Origin: Aliiglaciecola sp041538045
Lineage (GTDB): Bacteria; Pseudomonadota; Gammaproteobacteria; Enterobacterales; Alteromonadaceae
Reading direction: 5' to 3'
DNA length: 64,000 nucleotides
Assembly: GCF_041538045.1 (NCBI RefSeq)
Contig: NZ_JBGOSE010000001.1
Coordinates: forward strand, 248,001-312,000
Positions 51,076-60,676 of this stretch are shown piece after piece (the first letter of the stretch is position 1; each line of letters starts with the position of its first letter). The position numbers were made by a program, and so were the translations under genes. A model generated the notes under the pieces. The model saw only the letters and a program-made list of their open reading frames with translations, searched no databases and had not been told where the DNA came from.

Positions 51076-52173
51076 ATGGCTGGAAATACATTTGGTAAGC
51101 TGTTTACTGTGACCACATTTGGTGAGAGTCATGGTATTGCCATTGGTGGAGTAGTGGACGGTTGCCCTCCCAATTTGGAAATTAGCGAAGAAGATCTGCA
51201 AATCGATTTAGATCGTCGCAAGCCAGGCACTTCGCGCTACACCACTGCTAGGCGTGAAGGAGACGAAGTACAAATTTTGTCTGGTGTATTTGAAGGTAAA
51301 ACGACAGGTACAAGTATTGGTTTATTAATAAATAATACGAATCAGCGCAGTCAAGATTACTCAAAAATTAAGGATACTTTTCGGCCAGGACATGCTGATT
51401 ACACTTATCAGCAAAAGTACGGCTTACGTGATTACCGAGGTGGTGGCCGTTCTTCTGCCCGCGAAACCGCTATTCGTGTTGCCGCAGGTGGGATTGCCAA
51501 AAAGTATTTGAAACAAATGCATGGAATCGAAATTCATGGCTACTTGTCACAGTTAGGACCAATAAAAATTGAACAAGTAGACCAGAGTGTTACCAATACC
51601 AATGCATTTTTCTGTCCTGATCCATCCAAGCTTGATGATCTTGATGCCTATATGCGTGACCTGATTAAACAAGGGGACTCTATTGGCGCTAAGGTCTCAG
51701 TTGTCGCTAAAAATATGCCTGTTGGATTAGGCGAGCCAATATTTGACCGTTTAGATGCGGATTTGGCTTCCGCGATGATGGGCATAAATGCGGTTAAAGG
51801 CGTTGAAGTTGGTGATGGCTTTGATGTAGTTGAACAAAAAGGCAGTGAACACCGTGATGAAATCACACCTGATGGATTTAAATCTAATCGTGCTGGTGGG
51901 ATTTTAGGTGGCATATCTTCAGGACAAGATGTGATAGTACATTTGGCACTGAAACCGACATCTAGTATTAGCGTCCCCGGTGATTCAGTGGATATCAACG
52001 GTGAGGCAGCAGAAATTATCACCAGAGGACGTCATGATCCTTGCGTTGGCATCCGTGCGGTTCCTATTGCTGAAGCAATGATGGCCATTGTTTTGATGGA
52101 CCACTTGTTACGCCATCGTGGTCAAAATGCTGATGTTACTTCAATCACACCTATTATACCCGGGCAGGCGTAA
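51076..52173 (+). CDS. aroC: chorismate synthase
   Basis: Last step of the shikimate pathway, making chorismate with reduced FMN as cofactor. The 365 residues carry the three family signatures: GESHGIAIGGVVDGCPP near the start, YGLRDYRGGGRSSARETAIRVAAG (about 115-138), and RAGGILGGISSGQDVIVHLALKP with RHDPCVGIRAVPIAEAM. Length and order match the bacterial enzyme. Between prmB and a membrane transporter gene. Confidence 0.97.
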   Translation: MAGNTFGKLFTVTTFGESHGIAIGGVVDGCPPNLEISEEDLQIDLDRRKPGTSRYTTARREGDEVQILSGVFEGKTTGTSIGLLINNTNQRSQDYSKIKDTFRPGHADYTYQQKYGLRDYRGGGRSSARETAIRVAAGGIAKKYLKQMHGIEIHGYLSQLGPIKIEQVDQSVTNTNAFFCPDPSKLDDLDAYMRDLIKQGDSIGAKVSVVAKNMPVGLGEPIFDRLDADLASAMMGINAVKGVEVGDGFDVVEQKGSEHRDEITPDGFKSNRAGGILGGISSGQDVIVHLALKPTSSISVPGDSVDINGEAAEIITRGRHDPCVGIRAVPIAEAMMAIVLMDHLLRHRGQNADVTSITPIIPGQA

Positions 52174-52178
52174 AACCC

Positions 52179-53366
52179 TTGCTCGGAGCTAGTGCTTCTT
52201 CTCGGCAAGCGAATTCAAAAGTAAATTTAATCTTGTTGGCCATTACCTATCTGCTCTACTTTGGGCAGTTAGGGGTGCTAGTGCCATATTTAGGTGTTTT
52301 TTTGGATGGCCGAGGGTTCAGTTCACAACAGATTGGCGAGTTGTTTGCGCTGATAACTATAACTCGTATCCTAGGGCCTAACCTGTGGGCGTCCATGGCT
52401 GACAAGTCGGGCAAAGGCTTGGCGATATTACGACTCGGCAGCTTGCTCACCGTGAGTACCTTTTGTTTGGTATTCTGGCTTGATGGTTTTTGGGGCCTAA
52501 CCTTAGGATTCGCTTTAATGATGATGTTTTGGACTGCGGTATTGCCTCAGCTTGAAGTATTAACTCTGAATTGTGTTGCCAGTGACCCTAGCCGATACAG
52601 TCGCATTCGATTGTGGGGGAGTGTGGGTTTTATCATCTTGACCATTATTACTGGTAAAGCCATTGATATTAGTTCTTCTGAAGCCCCCATTTATGTTAGT
52701 GCTGTGGTTTTATTGGGTTTATTTTTGGCTACTTTATTCATTTCTGAAGGGCCCAGTAAAGCTAAAAGCCAGACAGCTGAAGGCAGTATTTGGGGCAAAG
52801 CCAATACTGCTCCGTTTATATTGTTTATGTGCAGTGCCATCTTTTTACAGGTTAGTTTCGCAACCTATTATGGCTTTTTTGCGCTATATACACGGGATTT
52901 GGGCTACAGCGGCCAAACTACAGGTTTGTTACTTGCTTTAGCCGTTGCTGCGGAAATTGTGATATTTCTGTTGGCCGGTAAATTAATTAAAATCTTTGGA
53001 TTAAAATGGATTTTATTTATCAGTATTGGCTTAACTGCAATACGTTGGTATGTGTTGGGTGTGGCTGCGGAATATTTGTGGATTTTGATCTTAAGTCAGA
53101 TAATTCATGCATTTAGTTTTGGGATGCATCATGCTGCTTCAATAAAATTTATCCATGACTATTTTGGACAGGCATACCAAAGCCGTGGACAGGCATTGTA
53201 TATAAGCATCGCGTTTGGTTTCGGTGGCGCCGTCGGCAATTATGCATCTGGCTATTTGTGGCAACAAGGGGTTGGTTCTTACCAAGCTTTCTTATTTTCT
53301 GCCGTTACAGCTTTGATCTCTGCATTGTTCCTTTTAGGTGTCCGCGCTAAGAGAATGTCACATTAA
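52179..53366 (+). CDS. MFS transporter (MFS_1-like / nucleoside symporter type)
   Basis: A 395-residue inner-membrane permease with about 12 hydrophobic helices. Visible features are LYFGQLGVLVPYLGVFLDGRGFSSQQIGEL (helices 1-2 with the cytoplasmic motif), GPNLWASMADKSGKGLAIL (motif A-like), SRIRLWGSVGFIILTI and LYISIAFGFGGAVGNYASGY. The pattern is that of the LacY/NupG/HcaT-like MFS_1 group. The substrate is unknown. The start is TTG at 52179, 5 bp after aroC. No in-frame ATG comes before the first helix. Confidence 0.82.
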   Translation: MLGASASSRQANSKVNLILLAITYLLYFGQLGVLVPYLGVFLDGRGFSSQQIGELFALITITRILGPNLWASMADKSGKGLAILRLGSLLTVSTFCLVFWLDGFWGLTLGFALMMMFWTAVLPQLEVLTLNCVASDPSRYSRIRLWGSVGFIILTIITGKAIDISSSEAPIYVSAVVLLGLFLATLFISEGPSKAKSQTAEGSIWGKANTAPFILFMCSAIFLQVSFATYYGFFALYTRDLGYSGQTTGLLLALAVAAEIVIFLLAGKLIKIFGLKWILFISIGLTAIRWYVLGVAAEYLWILILSQIIHAFSFGMHHAASIKFIHDYFGQAYQSRGQALYISIAFGFGGAVGNYASGYLWQQGVGSYQAFLFSAVTALISALFLLGVRAKRMSH

Positions 53367-53519
53367 AGGGGATTGATATTCAGTGATAACCCGCAGACAA
53401 ATCGTCGAACTTAACTTACCTAAACACAAACCTGCATTTTCACGTCACTTGGGTATATACTCTATTAACGAATTTAAAATCACTGATTTTTAAATCAAGC
53501 CAGAGTGTGAAGTTTTATT

Positions 53520-54323
53520 ATGCTTAGAAGTATCTGTTTAGCGTGTATATTTTTGGTTCCCAATGTCTTTGCTCAAGATGATAAAAACCTGTCTAGTTTG
53601 ACTCGCTTTGACGCCAGCTTAAACCTCAATATGCGCTCACAAATGGATATTCGTGATGTCAAAATCGGAGATAATGTTTTAGGTCAAACCCTGAATCTAA
53701 TCAACAAAAATGGTGAAGTACAATATATCTCGGGTGGCAATCGCAGTGATAAAGTCGATATTGTTTTTAAGCAGCCTTATTTAGAATCTGAGCTTCTACA
53801 AAACCTTTCCCTGTTGTTTGACAAAGATCTTGGATTTGTTCATCAGATTTCCCTTACTTATCGTATTGCTAGTCGTTATCTCGACATTTTACCGGTTTAT
53901 AACAAAACCGTGGAGCAAGCAATTGTTAAATACGGTGAACCTATGAGTTTTAAGCAAGTACAAGATATGACTCAGGATAAGGATGATGAAGTTAGATTGA
54001 GTGCCTTTGTGAATAAGTTAACAGACAAAGGTGAAACCGCTGAATTGGTAAAAGATTACTTCGATTATCTGCAAGTCACGCCTAAAACGCATTTTGTTGA
54101 AACCGAACAAGGACATGCATTGTTACTAACTGGTTTTAGACAGTGTTACTTCTGGCCAGTAGACGATTTTGAAGAGGTGTTGAGCTTATGCTCTTTTCAG
54201 CCATCCAGTGGTAATATGAAAGGGCAGGGGGTCACATTGACACTGCGAAATTTTGCAATTCAAAATAAGATAGCAAATTTTGAGATACAAAAAGCCCAAC
54301 CGGATATCGAGATTACTTTTTAG
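53520..54323 (+). CDS. secreted protein of unknown function
   Basis: I do not recognise this 267-residue protein. It has a signal peptide (1-19, CIFLVPNVFAQ), so it is exported. The rest is a mix of beta segments (VDIVFKQPYLESELLQNLSL, HQISLTYRIASRYLDI) and charged helices. Two Cys lie in RQCYFWPVDDFEEVLSLCSF and could form a disulfide. It ends 5 bp from the convergent retropepsin-like gene. Likely lineage-specific to Alteromonadales. Confidence 0.7.
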   Translation: MLRSICLACIFLVPNVFAQDDKNLSSLTRFDASLNLNMRSQMDIRDVKIGDNVLGQTLNLINKNGEVQYISGGNRSDKVDIVFKQPYLESELLQNLSLLFDKDLGFVHQISLTYRIASRYLDILPVYNKTVEQAIVKYGEPMSFKQVQDMTQDKDDEVRLSAFVNKLTDKGETAELVKDYFDYLQVTPKTHFVETEQGHALLLTGFRQCYFWPVDDFEEVLSLCSFQPSSGNMKGQGVTLTLRNFAIQNKIANFEIQKAQPDIEITF

Positions 54324-54328
54324 TTAAC

Positions 54329-55492
54329 TTAAGAACCTGTTCTGTTTAAAAGCAATGTGTCATTTTGTTGATCTATTTTAAAGTCGAATTGGCGAAGAAT
54401 GTTCATCCCGAGTAAACCATCTGCGTAGCTAAAATCTGGCATAGGTAACACCACTATTGCTACATTATCTAAACGGAAACCTGCAAAGAATAGCTGTTTT
54501 AATTGATAAACTGGCGCGTCAAACAGCCCACCTGCGGTATTGATTTTATAAGTTCCCACGTATTCCCAGCTAGTGCGCCTAGATATTCTATCGAAGGCTT
54601 CAGCTGTTAATACTGTAGTGGTAGCACCGGTATCAAGCATCAATTCATGGGTGCTTCTACCAATCATCACAGGCGTTGTATAATGATCACCCAAAGCACG
54701 TAATTTAATATTACGCTCATAATCAGTCGCAATTGGGCCGTTTTCTTGAATGGGAGTTGATGTTTTAATGACAGAAGTTTGTTGCCCTAATATTTGTCTT
54801 ATCCGTGCTGCATCTAGATCCCCTTGTTGTAGTGAAGCCAACACATTTTCCATCAAAAATTCTTGGTTTTGATAAGCATAGGCTTCAGCCAATGCCACTA
54901 TGATAGAACGTCGAGTTGGATCGAATTGCCACAAGGGTTCAAGAAATGTTGCCAGCACATCCCAAGAGCGAATTGTTTTGAGTTTATCGATATTACTATT
55001 AGTCAGCTCAGTAATCAGGGCTAAAACTTTGGCTTTCTCTTCAGTCTGTAAAGGAAGATCCAATAACCCATAATAATGTGCTAACACTTCACTTATGGGC
55101 GCAGTTTTAGCGATTAATTGCCCTTCCAATAGTAGGTAATCAATATTTTGTGGATGATTGCGTAGGTATGCTTGTATTGCCTCTTTGGCCTCTGGGAGTT
55201 CTCCAGCAGCCAGTTGTTGTTTGATCCAATATATGGCCTTTTGATATTGACTGCTTTCATCCGACGGGGGGCTGAGCTCAAATTCTGATTGCTCTGCAGT
55301 GCGCTGCTGGGCGTTATACAAAGGAAAAGAGCCTGCGTTATTTTCGTTAGCTGAACCTTGTGCTAGCTGCTGGCCGACATTATTGCTTTGGTCCGTGGTG
55401 ACCACTGATTGTAATTGAAACCAAAAAAGTACGTTTAACGATATGGAGATCCCTAAGCATAACAAAATAATACTCAGTCCGAATTTACTCAT
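54329..55492 (-). CDS. retropepsin-like aspartic protease, membrane anchored
   Basis: A 387-residue envelope protein. An N-terminal membrane helix (about 5-24, LSIILLCLGISISLNVLFWF) is followed by a TPR-like helical middle (about 75-230). The C-terminal clan AA protease domain has ELMLDTGATTTVLTAEAF (catalytic Asp) and YADGLLGMNILRQFDF (the conserved ILG-type loop). As in retroviral proteases it should dimerise, with one Asp per subunit. I use the ATG at 55492, 10 bp from AAAGG, not the TTG at 55501. Last gene of a minus-strand run of four. Confidence 0.85.
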   Translation of the reverse strand: MSKFGLSIILLCLGISISLNVLFWFQLQSVVTTDQSNNVGQQLAQGSANENNAGSFPLYNAQQRTAEQSEFELSPPSDESSQYQKAIYWIKQQLAAGELPEAKEAIQAYLRNHPQNIDYLLLEGQLIAKTAPISEVLAHYYGLLDLPLQTEEKAKVLALITELTNSNIDKLKTIRSWDVLATFLEPLWQFDPTRRSIIVALAEAYAYQNQEFLMENVLASLQQGDLDAARIRQILGQQTSVIKTSTPIQENGPIATDYERNIKLRALGDHYTTPVMIGRSTHELMLDTGATTTVLTAEAFDRISRRTSWEYVGTYKINTAGGLFDAPVYQLKQLFFAGFRLDNVAIVVLPMPDFSYADGLLGMNILRQFDFKIDQQNDTLLLNRTGS

Positions 55493-55515
55493 GATCTGCA
55501 AACCTTTCGCAACAT

Positions 55516-56043
55516 TTAAGCATTAGATACACATACCTTGCCATAAGTATCGCGGAATTCTGGGGGCATACGTTTAGGTTTTCCCGATGATAATGCAATA
55601 CATACGAAGTCTGTTTGTGCGGTCAAAACAGTGACTCCATCAGACTCTCGAATGAACTGGAATTGACGGGACAACTTTAATCTACTATCGCACTTCGTAA
55701 CCCAGGTAGCACAGAGTATATGATCGCCCAATACTGCTGCTGCGTGGTATTCAATAACGTGTTTACTAATTGCCATTCCTCTATCTAGTTGTTGATATAT
55801 GCCAATATCCAACCCTAGAGACATGGAGTGTGACCAAGATACCCGCTCTAATTGCGATACATAAGCCACGTTATTGACGTGGTTATAATGATCTATTTGT
55901 TCGACTGCGATTACCCACTTGATAACGTGGGGGTGTGGTAATTGCCAAGGAAGATAATGGTAATCCGTGATCACTTCCTTCGTTACTTGGTGTTTTGCCG
56001 TTTCGTGGGCATCAATTTGATTAATCAGCGACTCATTCGACAT
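55516..56043 (-). CDS. acyl-CoA thioesterase (4HBT hotdog family)
   Basis: A 175-residue cytoplasmic hotdog enzyme. The segment QIDHYNHVNNVAYVSQLERVSWSHSMSLG is the 4HBT signature with the catalytic-type Asp/His region. HVIEYHAAAVLGDHILCATWV and LSRQFQFIRESDGVTVLTAQTDFVCI complete the fold. It resembles YbgC/FadM-like thioesterases. Substrate unknown. It is 2 bp downstream of the FFLEELY gene. Confidence 0.85.
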   Translation of the reverse strand: MSNESLINQIDAHETAKHQVTKEVITDYHYLPWQLPHPHVIKWVIAVEQIDHYNHVNNVAYVSQLERVSWSHSMSLGLDIGIYQQLDRGMAISKHVIEYHAAAVLGDHILCATWVTKCDSRLKLSRQFQFIRESDGVTVLTAQTDFVCIALSSGKPKRMPPEFRDTYGKVCVSNA

Positions 56044-56045
56044 GA

Positions 56046-56762
56046 TTAGGCCTCAAATTCGGGGAGAGGGTTAGGCACTTGTTGGGCAAACAATGCATTT
56101 TTTAAGGCTCGCTCTCGGGTAATAATAGGCTGGATAAACTCATCAACATTGCCGAGCTTTTTAAATGATTTAAACCCCGACTCGAGAAATTTATGCAAAC
56201 TTTCAACTCCAGCCATTTTGGCCGGTTTGCGTGACAACATTAACAAGGTTGAAATACCTTTAATTTTTACTACATCTGCTAAATCCACACCTAACCTTTC
56301 AAGCAAAACGATTTGTTCCTCGCGCTGCTCTTGGTTATCACATTGAACATAGGCTAAAGCATAGCTTTTCCTGGTAACAGGGCCAGAGGCTAAGTTTTCA
56401 GTTAAGGCGATATCTAATGCCAAAGATAGACTATTTAATCGCAGGGCTGCTTCTAACGACTCCAATGCCTGCTTAGGAATTATCTTGGCCATTTTCGGAA
56501 CGACTCTGGCCAATTCCTGATCTCGTTGACTGAAATCCTGTGGGCCATATAGTTCGTCAATGAAAAAGCCCATTGCCGGGCGAAAACGTTTGCTTTGCCA
56601 TAAATCTTGATGGGTAGCCAGAAGACGCTTAGTTTGCCAATGCTGCAATTCACGCAAGGGCTGTATAAGCTGGGCTTTTTGAGTATGTTCATGCAGTTCA
56701 TTGGCATGATGAAGGTGTTGGATAATATTATCCAGAATTAAACTCATAACTTTGTCATTCAC
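56046..56762 (-). CDS. FFLEELY-motif protein (DUF8198-like)
   Basis: A 238-residue mostly helical protein carrying FRPAMGFFIDELYGPQDFSQRDQELARVVP at about 63-92, the variant of the FFLEELY motif that names this uncharacterised proteobacterial family. No catalytic residues are evident. Start choices are a GTG at 56762, which overlaps the end of the sugar-binding gene by 8 bp, or an ATG at 56747. Part of a minus-strand operon with the thioesterase and protease genes. Confidence 0.75.
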   Translation of the reverse strand: MNDKVMSLILDNIIQHLHHANELHEHTQKAQLIQPLRELQHWQTKRLLATHQDLWQSKRFRPAMGFFIDELYGPQDFSQRDQELARVVPKMAKIIPKQALESLEAALRLNSLSLALDIALTENLASGPVTRKSYALAYVQCDNQEQREEQIVLLERLGVDLADVVKIKGISTLLMLSRKPAKMAGVESLHKFLESGFKSFKKLGNVDEFIQPIITRERALKNALFAQQVPNPLPEFEA

Positions 56763-57510
56763 CTAAAATTAAAGTATCAAACACGCTGGCATCTATCCAA
56801 CCGCGATTTTTGTCACCATTCACCGCTTTTATCTCTTTTGAGCCAATGAAATGCTCGCGGGTTTTACTGTTATCATTGTCGCAGTAGGCCAACATAAAGC
56901 CAATTTTTTTCCCCTTTACTAGCCTCTTTGGGGCGTTGGCTTTGGAAGAATCAAAGTCATCACTATAAAGTGAAATCGCGGCTTCCCATATAATTTTATG
57001 AGGGCCCTTGATGTCTCTTTTCCAGCGGCTTTCAATGTGTTCATTAAACAGTGCAAAGGTACCTTCTGGAGTAATATCAACAACTTGGTTGTCTAGTGCA
57101 ATATGATAAGCGAAAGCGTTATATGAATATTGGTGATTGCCGCCAGATGCATCTTCATCAATAAATATTTCTAACGTATCGTCATCCCAATATTTATCTA
57201 GAGGATCGGCATTAAAATCGACCAAACGATCATCTACGATTTCAACTTGCAAATAGAGTTTATCCGCATTCCATAGTAGTCGATAACGACCTTGAAAATC
57301 TTGTTTGCTTAAAGGGCCGCCGAGTATGACTTGGTCTATGGGTAACCACGTCGCTTTTTGCCATTGAGGCTCGTTGTTAACTCCGTCAATGATTGGTGGG
57401 GTGGATGTTGCTACCACATCGATGGCTACAGCGCAGGTACTGAAAATCAACGAAAAGAATACTGCCACTGTGCTGCTTAAAGGGAAAAATTTCATTGCAA
57501 GTCTACGCAT
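56755..57510 (-). CDS. secreted carbohydrate-binding family 9-like protein
   Basis: A 251-residue exported protein. A signal peptide (about 1-28, CAVAIDVVA at its end) is followed by a CBM9-like beta-sandwich: PPIIDGVNNEPQWQKATWLP, YRLLWNADKLYLQVEIVDD, YWDDDTLEIFIDEDASGGNH, and an end with RGWIDASVFDTLILGE. Such domains bind sugars at the ends of polysaccharide chains, but no catalytic domain is attached. Ribosome site AAAGGAAAGG. First gene of the minus-strand run. Divergent from epmC. Confidence 0.83.
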   Translation of the reverse strand: MRRLAMKFFPLSSTVAVFFSLIFSTCAVAIDVVATSTPPIIDGVNNEPQWQKATWLPIDQVILGGPLSKQDFQGRYRLLWNADKLYLQVEIVDDRLVDFNADPLDKYWDDDTLEIFIDEDASGGNHQYSYNAFAYHIALDNQVVDITPEGTFALFNEHIESRWKRDIKGPHKIIWEAAISLYSDDFDSSKANAPKRLVKGKKIGFMLAYCDNDNSKTREHFIGSKEIKAVNGDKNRGWIDASVFDTLILGE

Positions 57511-57676
57511 TTCCTTTCCTTTGAGTACATTAACTTCGTATTAGCTTGGCTTAAACCAACCTTTATAACAATAACTAAATACATCAGCTGAATACAACCG
57601 CTGATGGTGGTTGAGTTACATAGTTGCAATTGGTTACAATAGGGTTTCTATATTGCAACTCTGTTTCGGATAATTT

Positions 57677-58237
57677 GTGCATCACTATCGCGACCTAATT
57701 GACATCTTTAATCAATGTTTCCAAATAAGTGAGAATACTCGATTAATTAAAGGCGAAAGTGAACCCATTTATTTGCCAGAGGATCATACCACTAGCTATC
57801 ATCAGGTTGTATTTGCCAATGGTTTTTTTGCCAGTGGATTACATGAAATTGCGCACTGGTGCATTGCCGGTAAACAAAGGCGATTATTAGAGGATTATGG
57901 CTACTGGTATTGTCCTGATGGTCGCAATCAAGAGCAACAACTAGCATTTGAGCAGGTGGAAGTAAAACCTCAAGCAATCGAATGGGCGTTTAGTATGGCT
58001 GCGAATTTTCCCTTTCAAGTCAGCACCGATAACCTAAATGGTGTTCAGCCGGACAGAGCTGCGTTTCAACACAAAGTGCGTTTGCAGCTAGAACATTATC
58101 AACAAAATGGGTTTCCCCCCAGAGCATTAATTATGATCAAGGCATTATGCTCGTTCTATCAGGTTTCTCTAACATCCATAATTTTGTGTGATGATACGCT
58201 CAATTGCTCAACCCCTAGAGTAAGACTAAGGGCATGA
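57677..58237 (+). CDS. epmC: elongation factor P hydroxylase
   Basis: Hydroxylates the beta-lysylated lysine of EF-P. The 186 residues align over most of their length with E. coli EpmC (YfcM): NTRLIKGESEPIYLPED, VFANGFFASGLHEIAHWCIAGKQRR (HEIAH, metal-binding), YGYWYCPDGRN, FEQVEVKPQAIEW. The start is a GTG, since an in-frame stop lies just upstream. The stop overlaps the next start (ATGA). The last 15 residues are not conserved. Confidence 0.93.
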   Translation: MHHYRDLIDIFNQCFQISENTRLIKGESEPIYLPEDHTTSYHQVVFANGFFASGLHEIAHWCIAGKQRRLLEDYGYWYCPDGRNQEQQLAFEQVEVKPQAIEWAFSMAANFPFQVSTDNLNGVQPDRAAFQHKVRLQLEHYQQNGFPPRALIMIKALCSFYQVSLTSIILCDDTLNCSTPRVRLRA

Positions 58238-59364
58238 GGCAGTTTAAATTAGGTTTGATTATAAATCCTTATGCTGGCATCGGTGGAGCCTTAGCCTTAA
58301 AAGGCAGTGATGGCCCCGAAATCCGTGCAAAAGCGTTGGCAATGGGGGCTGAAAAACGAGCCAATGGGAAAACCAAATTAGCCTTAGAAGAGTTATTACC
58401 CCATAAAGATAACTTGACGATTTTCACCGCATCAGGAGAAATGGGGGAAGACCTGTGCCGTTCAATGGGGTTTAAAACTCAAGTTGTTTATACACCTGTG
58501 GAGCAGCAAACGGAGGCCACAGATAGTCAACAGGCAGCCGAATGTTTATTAGACTTTGACGTCGATTTAATCCTTTTTGCGGGAGGCGACGGTACTGCGC
58601 GCAACATATTCGACATTGTGGCTGATAAAGTTGCTGTTTTAGGTGTGCCGGCGGGCTGTAAAATTCATTCTGGTGTGTACGCTATCACTCCTAAATCTGC
58701 CGGACGGGTGGTGAATATGTTAATCCAAGGGGAAATTGTAAGTCTAAGCGAAGCTGAAGTGAAAGACATTGATGAGGTGCAATTTCGTCAAGGTAAAGTC
58801 AGCGCTCGTTACTATGGCGAAATGCGTGTACCCACTGAATTGCGTTATGTTCAAGCCGTTAAAATGGGCGGCAAAGAGTCTGAGGAATTAGTGTTAACCG
58901 ACATTGCTGCTCAGGTTATTGAATTAATGCAAGATTTCCCCGAAACCGTATTTGTGATGGGATCAGGGTCTACCGTTGGCGCAATTATGCAAGAACTGGG
59001 GTTGGACAATACTTTGTTGGGCGTAGATATTGTGGTTGATCAGCAATTGATCTATCAAGACGCAACTGAAAATGATATTTTGACCTTCATTGAGAACAAA
59101 CCCTGCAAACTGGTGATCACCCTAATTGGCGGGCAAGGGCATATCTTTGGTCGCGGTAATCAGCAACTCAGCCCTAAAGTGGTTAACACTATAGGCCGAG
59201 AGAACATCAATATAGTGGCAACTAAATCTAAATTGCAGTCGTTGCAAGGGCGACCTTTAATTAGCGACTCTGGAGATGCGCAATTAGACGCACAATTGTC
59301 TGGACTAATTCCCGTCATCACCGGCTATCGGGATCAAGTTTTGTATCCCATAGCCGAAATTTAG
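58234..59364 (+). CDS. ATP-NAD kinase family protein
   Basis: A 376-residue member of the NAD kinase-like fold (COG3199 type), translationally coupled to epmC. Motifs are LGLIINPYAGIGGALALKGSDG, LDFDVDLILFAGGDGTARNIFD (GGDGT, the nucleotide-binding signature, about 115), and GVPAGCKIHSGVYAITPKSAG. It is longer than classical NadK (about 290). The natural substrate of this subgroup is not settled. The GGDGT motif is intact, so it may be active. Confidence 0.85.
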   Translation: MRQFKLGLIINPYAGIGGALALKGSDGPEIRAKALAMGAEKRANGKTKLALEELLPHKDNLTIFTASGEMGEDLCRSMGFKTQVVYTPVEQQTEATDSQQAAECLLDFDVDLILFAGGDGTARNIFDIVADKVAVLGVPAGCKIHSGVYAITPKSAGRVVNMLIQGEIVSLSEAEVKDIDEVQFRQGKVSARYYGEMRVPTELRYVQAVKMGGKESEELVLTDIAAQVIELMQDFPETVFVMGSGSTVGAIMQELGLDNTLLGVDIVVDQQLIYQDATENDILTFIENKPCKLVITLIGGQGHIFGRGNQQLSPKVVNTIGRENINIVATKSKLQSLQGRPLISDSGDAQLDAQLSGLIPVITGYRDQVLYPIAEI

Positions 59365-59404
59365 CCAATACATTATTTATCATAACTATTAGGAATCTTT
59401 ATTA

Positions 59405-59692
59405 GTGTCCCATCAGCAATTAGAAGCGTTTATTCAACAAGCCGAATCTCAATTAGACGCAGTGGTGGATAATGGTACCGATGACGAGCTGTTCATTGCT
59501 GGTTATTTACACGGGCATTTTTCATTGGTAGTAAGTCAAGCTTTGAGCAGTGAACAAGCCAGTATAGAAACCTTAGACAAGCTTTTGTGTGCAAATTTAG
59601 ATAGTGCGTTTGCGCAAAAGGAACTTGAGCCTGAAGATCAGCAAAAAGTGTTGCTGTTGTGGCAATCGTTAGTGAAAAACCCGTCGAGTTAG
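59405..59692 (+). CDS. yfcL: YfcL family protein
   Basis: A 95-residue helical protein of unknown function. It matches E. coli YfcL in pattern: LEAFIQQAESQLDAVVDNGTDDELFIAGYLHGHFSLVV, then ALSSEQASIETL and ELEPEDQQKVLLLWQSL. The start is GTG with AGGAA 9 bp upstream. It lies between epmC and mnmC, the same neighbours as in E. coli. Confidence 0.9.
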   Translation: MSHQQLEAFIQQAESQLDAVVDNGTDDELFIAGYLHGHFSLVVSQALSSEQASIETLDKLLCANLDSAFAQKELEPEDQQKVLLLWQSLVKNPSS

Positions 59693-60040
59693 CCACCTTC
59701 TCGCTGCTAATATCTAAAACTTCAATTCTGCCGTTTACTACATTTCTGTCAAAAGCTTGCCGCTAAAGGGTGATTCATTGCCGTTTTCCCTCTCTATTGT
59801 TGCACTCGTATTCCAATAACCTACAGGCTTAAACGGCTTCTTTGCATTCACTGGATGTTTGCAAGAATGGCTTAATAAATGCAGTTCACTTAACTAGATG
59901 AACCTATTTATTAATCAGTGTGTGTTTGCTAATAGACGTAATGCCGATAAAAACGATGAACTCATTTAGTTAGTCATCGTTGTTAAAGTTGATGAGTTTT
60001 ATGCAAGACAACACTAATTCCTAGAGCAAGAGAGTAGCGT
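59693..60040. other. intergenic region upstream of the FlgO-like lipoprotein genes
   Basis: About 350 bp without a gene. It should hold the promoter of the three-gene lipoprotein run. GCCGATAA at 59943-59950 resembles a sigma-28 -10 element, but no matching -35 lies at the right distance. Confidence 0.4.
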
Positions 60041-60661
60041 GTGAAAATTCTAAATAAACAAAAATTGCATGGTTGTGTATGGTTAACATTGGTTTTCTGT
60101 TTGACGGCATGCTCGTCAATGTCTGACTCTGAGAACCAGCCAAAGATGCAATATGAAGAGTCTTTACCGGCACTGGGTAATATTGAGTATCACACCTCGA
60201 TACTTGCCAATGAGCTATTTGCAGGAGTGACAAAAAATCGTGATTACCGTTATGCGGTAGTAAGTTTTGTTCCTGTGACTAACCTGCAATTTGATAAAAC
60301 TTATCAGCATCCATTAATGCTTTTAGGCCATCAATTAGCCGAAGGAATGGTCACAGAAGCTAGTCGCCGTGGATTTATTACTCAAGACTATAAGATTACA
60401 AACGATATATTAGTAACTAAAGAAGCAGAATACGCCTTAAGTCGTGACGTTTCTCGATTAGCGCCACTGCAAAATGTAGACTTTTATATTGCTGGTACTA
60501 TTACTGAGCAGCAAGAAGGGGCAATTGTAAATGCGAGAATTATTCATGTTGAAAGTAAAGATGTAGTGGCATCGGCAACAAAGTTTTTTCCCGCAGAGCT
60601 GTTTTGGCAAAGAGAAAAAGTCACCATGCGAGGTGGCATGATCTACCGTACGGGTTCTTAA
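60041..60661 (+). CDS. FlgO-like outer-membrane lipoprotein, copy 1
   Basis: A 206-residue lipoprotein (lipobox LTAC near residue 23, GTG start with AGAGAG-type site upstream). The FlgO domain covers about 60-200: YAVVSFVPVTNLQFDKTYQHP, LGHQLAEGMVTEASRRGF, EAEYALSRDVSRL, DFYIAGTITEQQEGAIVNAR. FlgO is an outer-membrane protein tied to flagellar assembly in Vibrio. Whether these copies serve flagella is not known, as no flagellar genes are near. First of three tandem paralogues. Confidence 0.85.
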   Translation: MKILNKQKLHGCVWLTLVFCLTACSSMSDSENQPKMQYEESLPALGNIEYHTSILANELFAGVTKNRDYRYAVVSFVPVTNLQFDKTYQHPLMLLGHQLAEGMVTEASRRGFITQDYKITNDILVTKEAEYALSRDVSRLAPLQNVDFYIAGTITEQQEGAIVNARIIHVESKDVVASATKFFPAELFWQREKVTMRGGMIYRTGS

Positions 60662-60676
60662 ATGAAGGAGTCTTAA

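Noticed and set aside
59943..59950. GCCGATAA as a sigma-28 promoter for the FlgO-like genes
   Set aside because: The -10-like octamer is exact, but no TAAAGTTT-type -35 lies 11 bp upstream, and one octamer match is expected by chance in a window this size.
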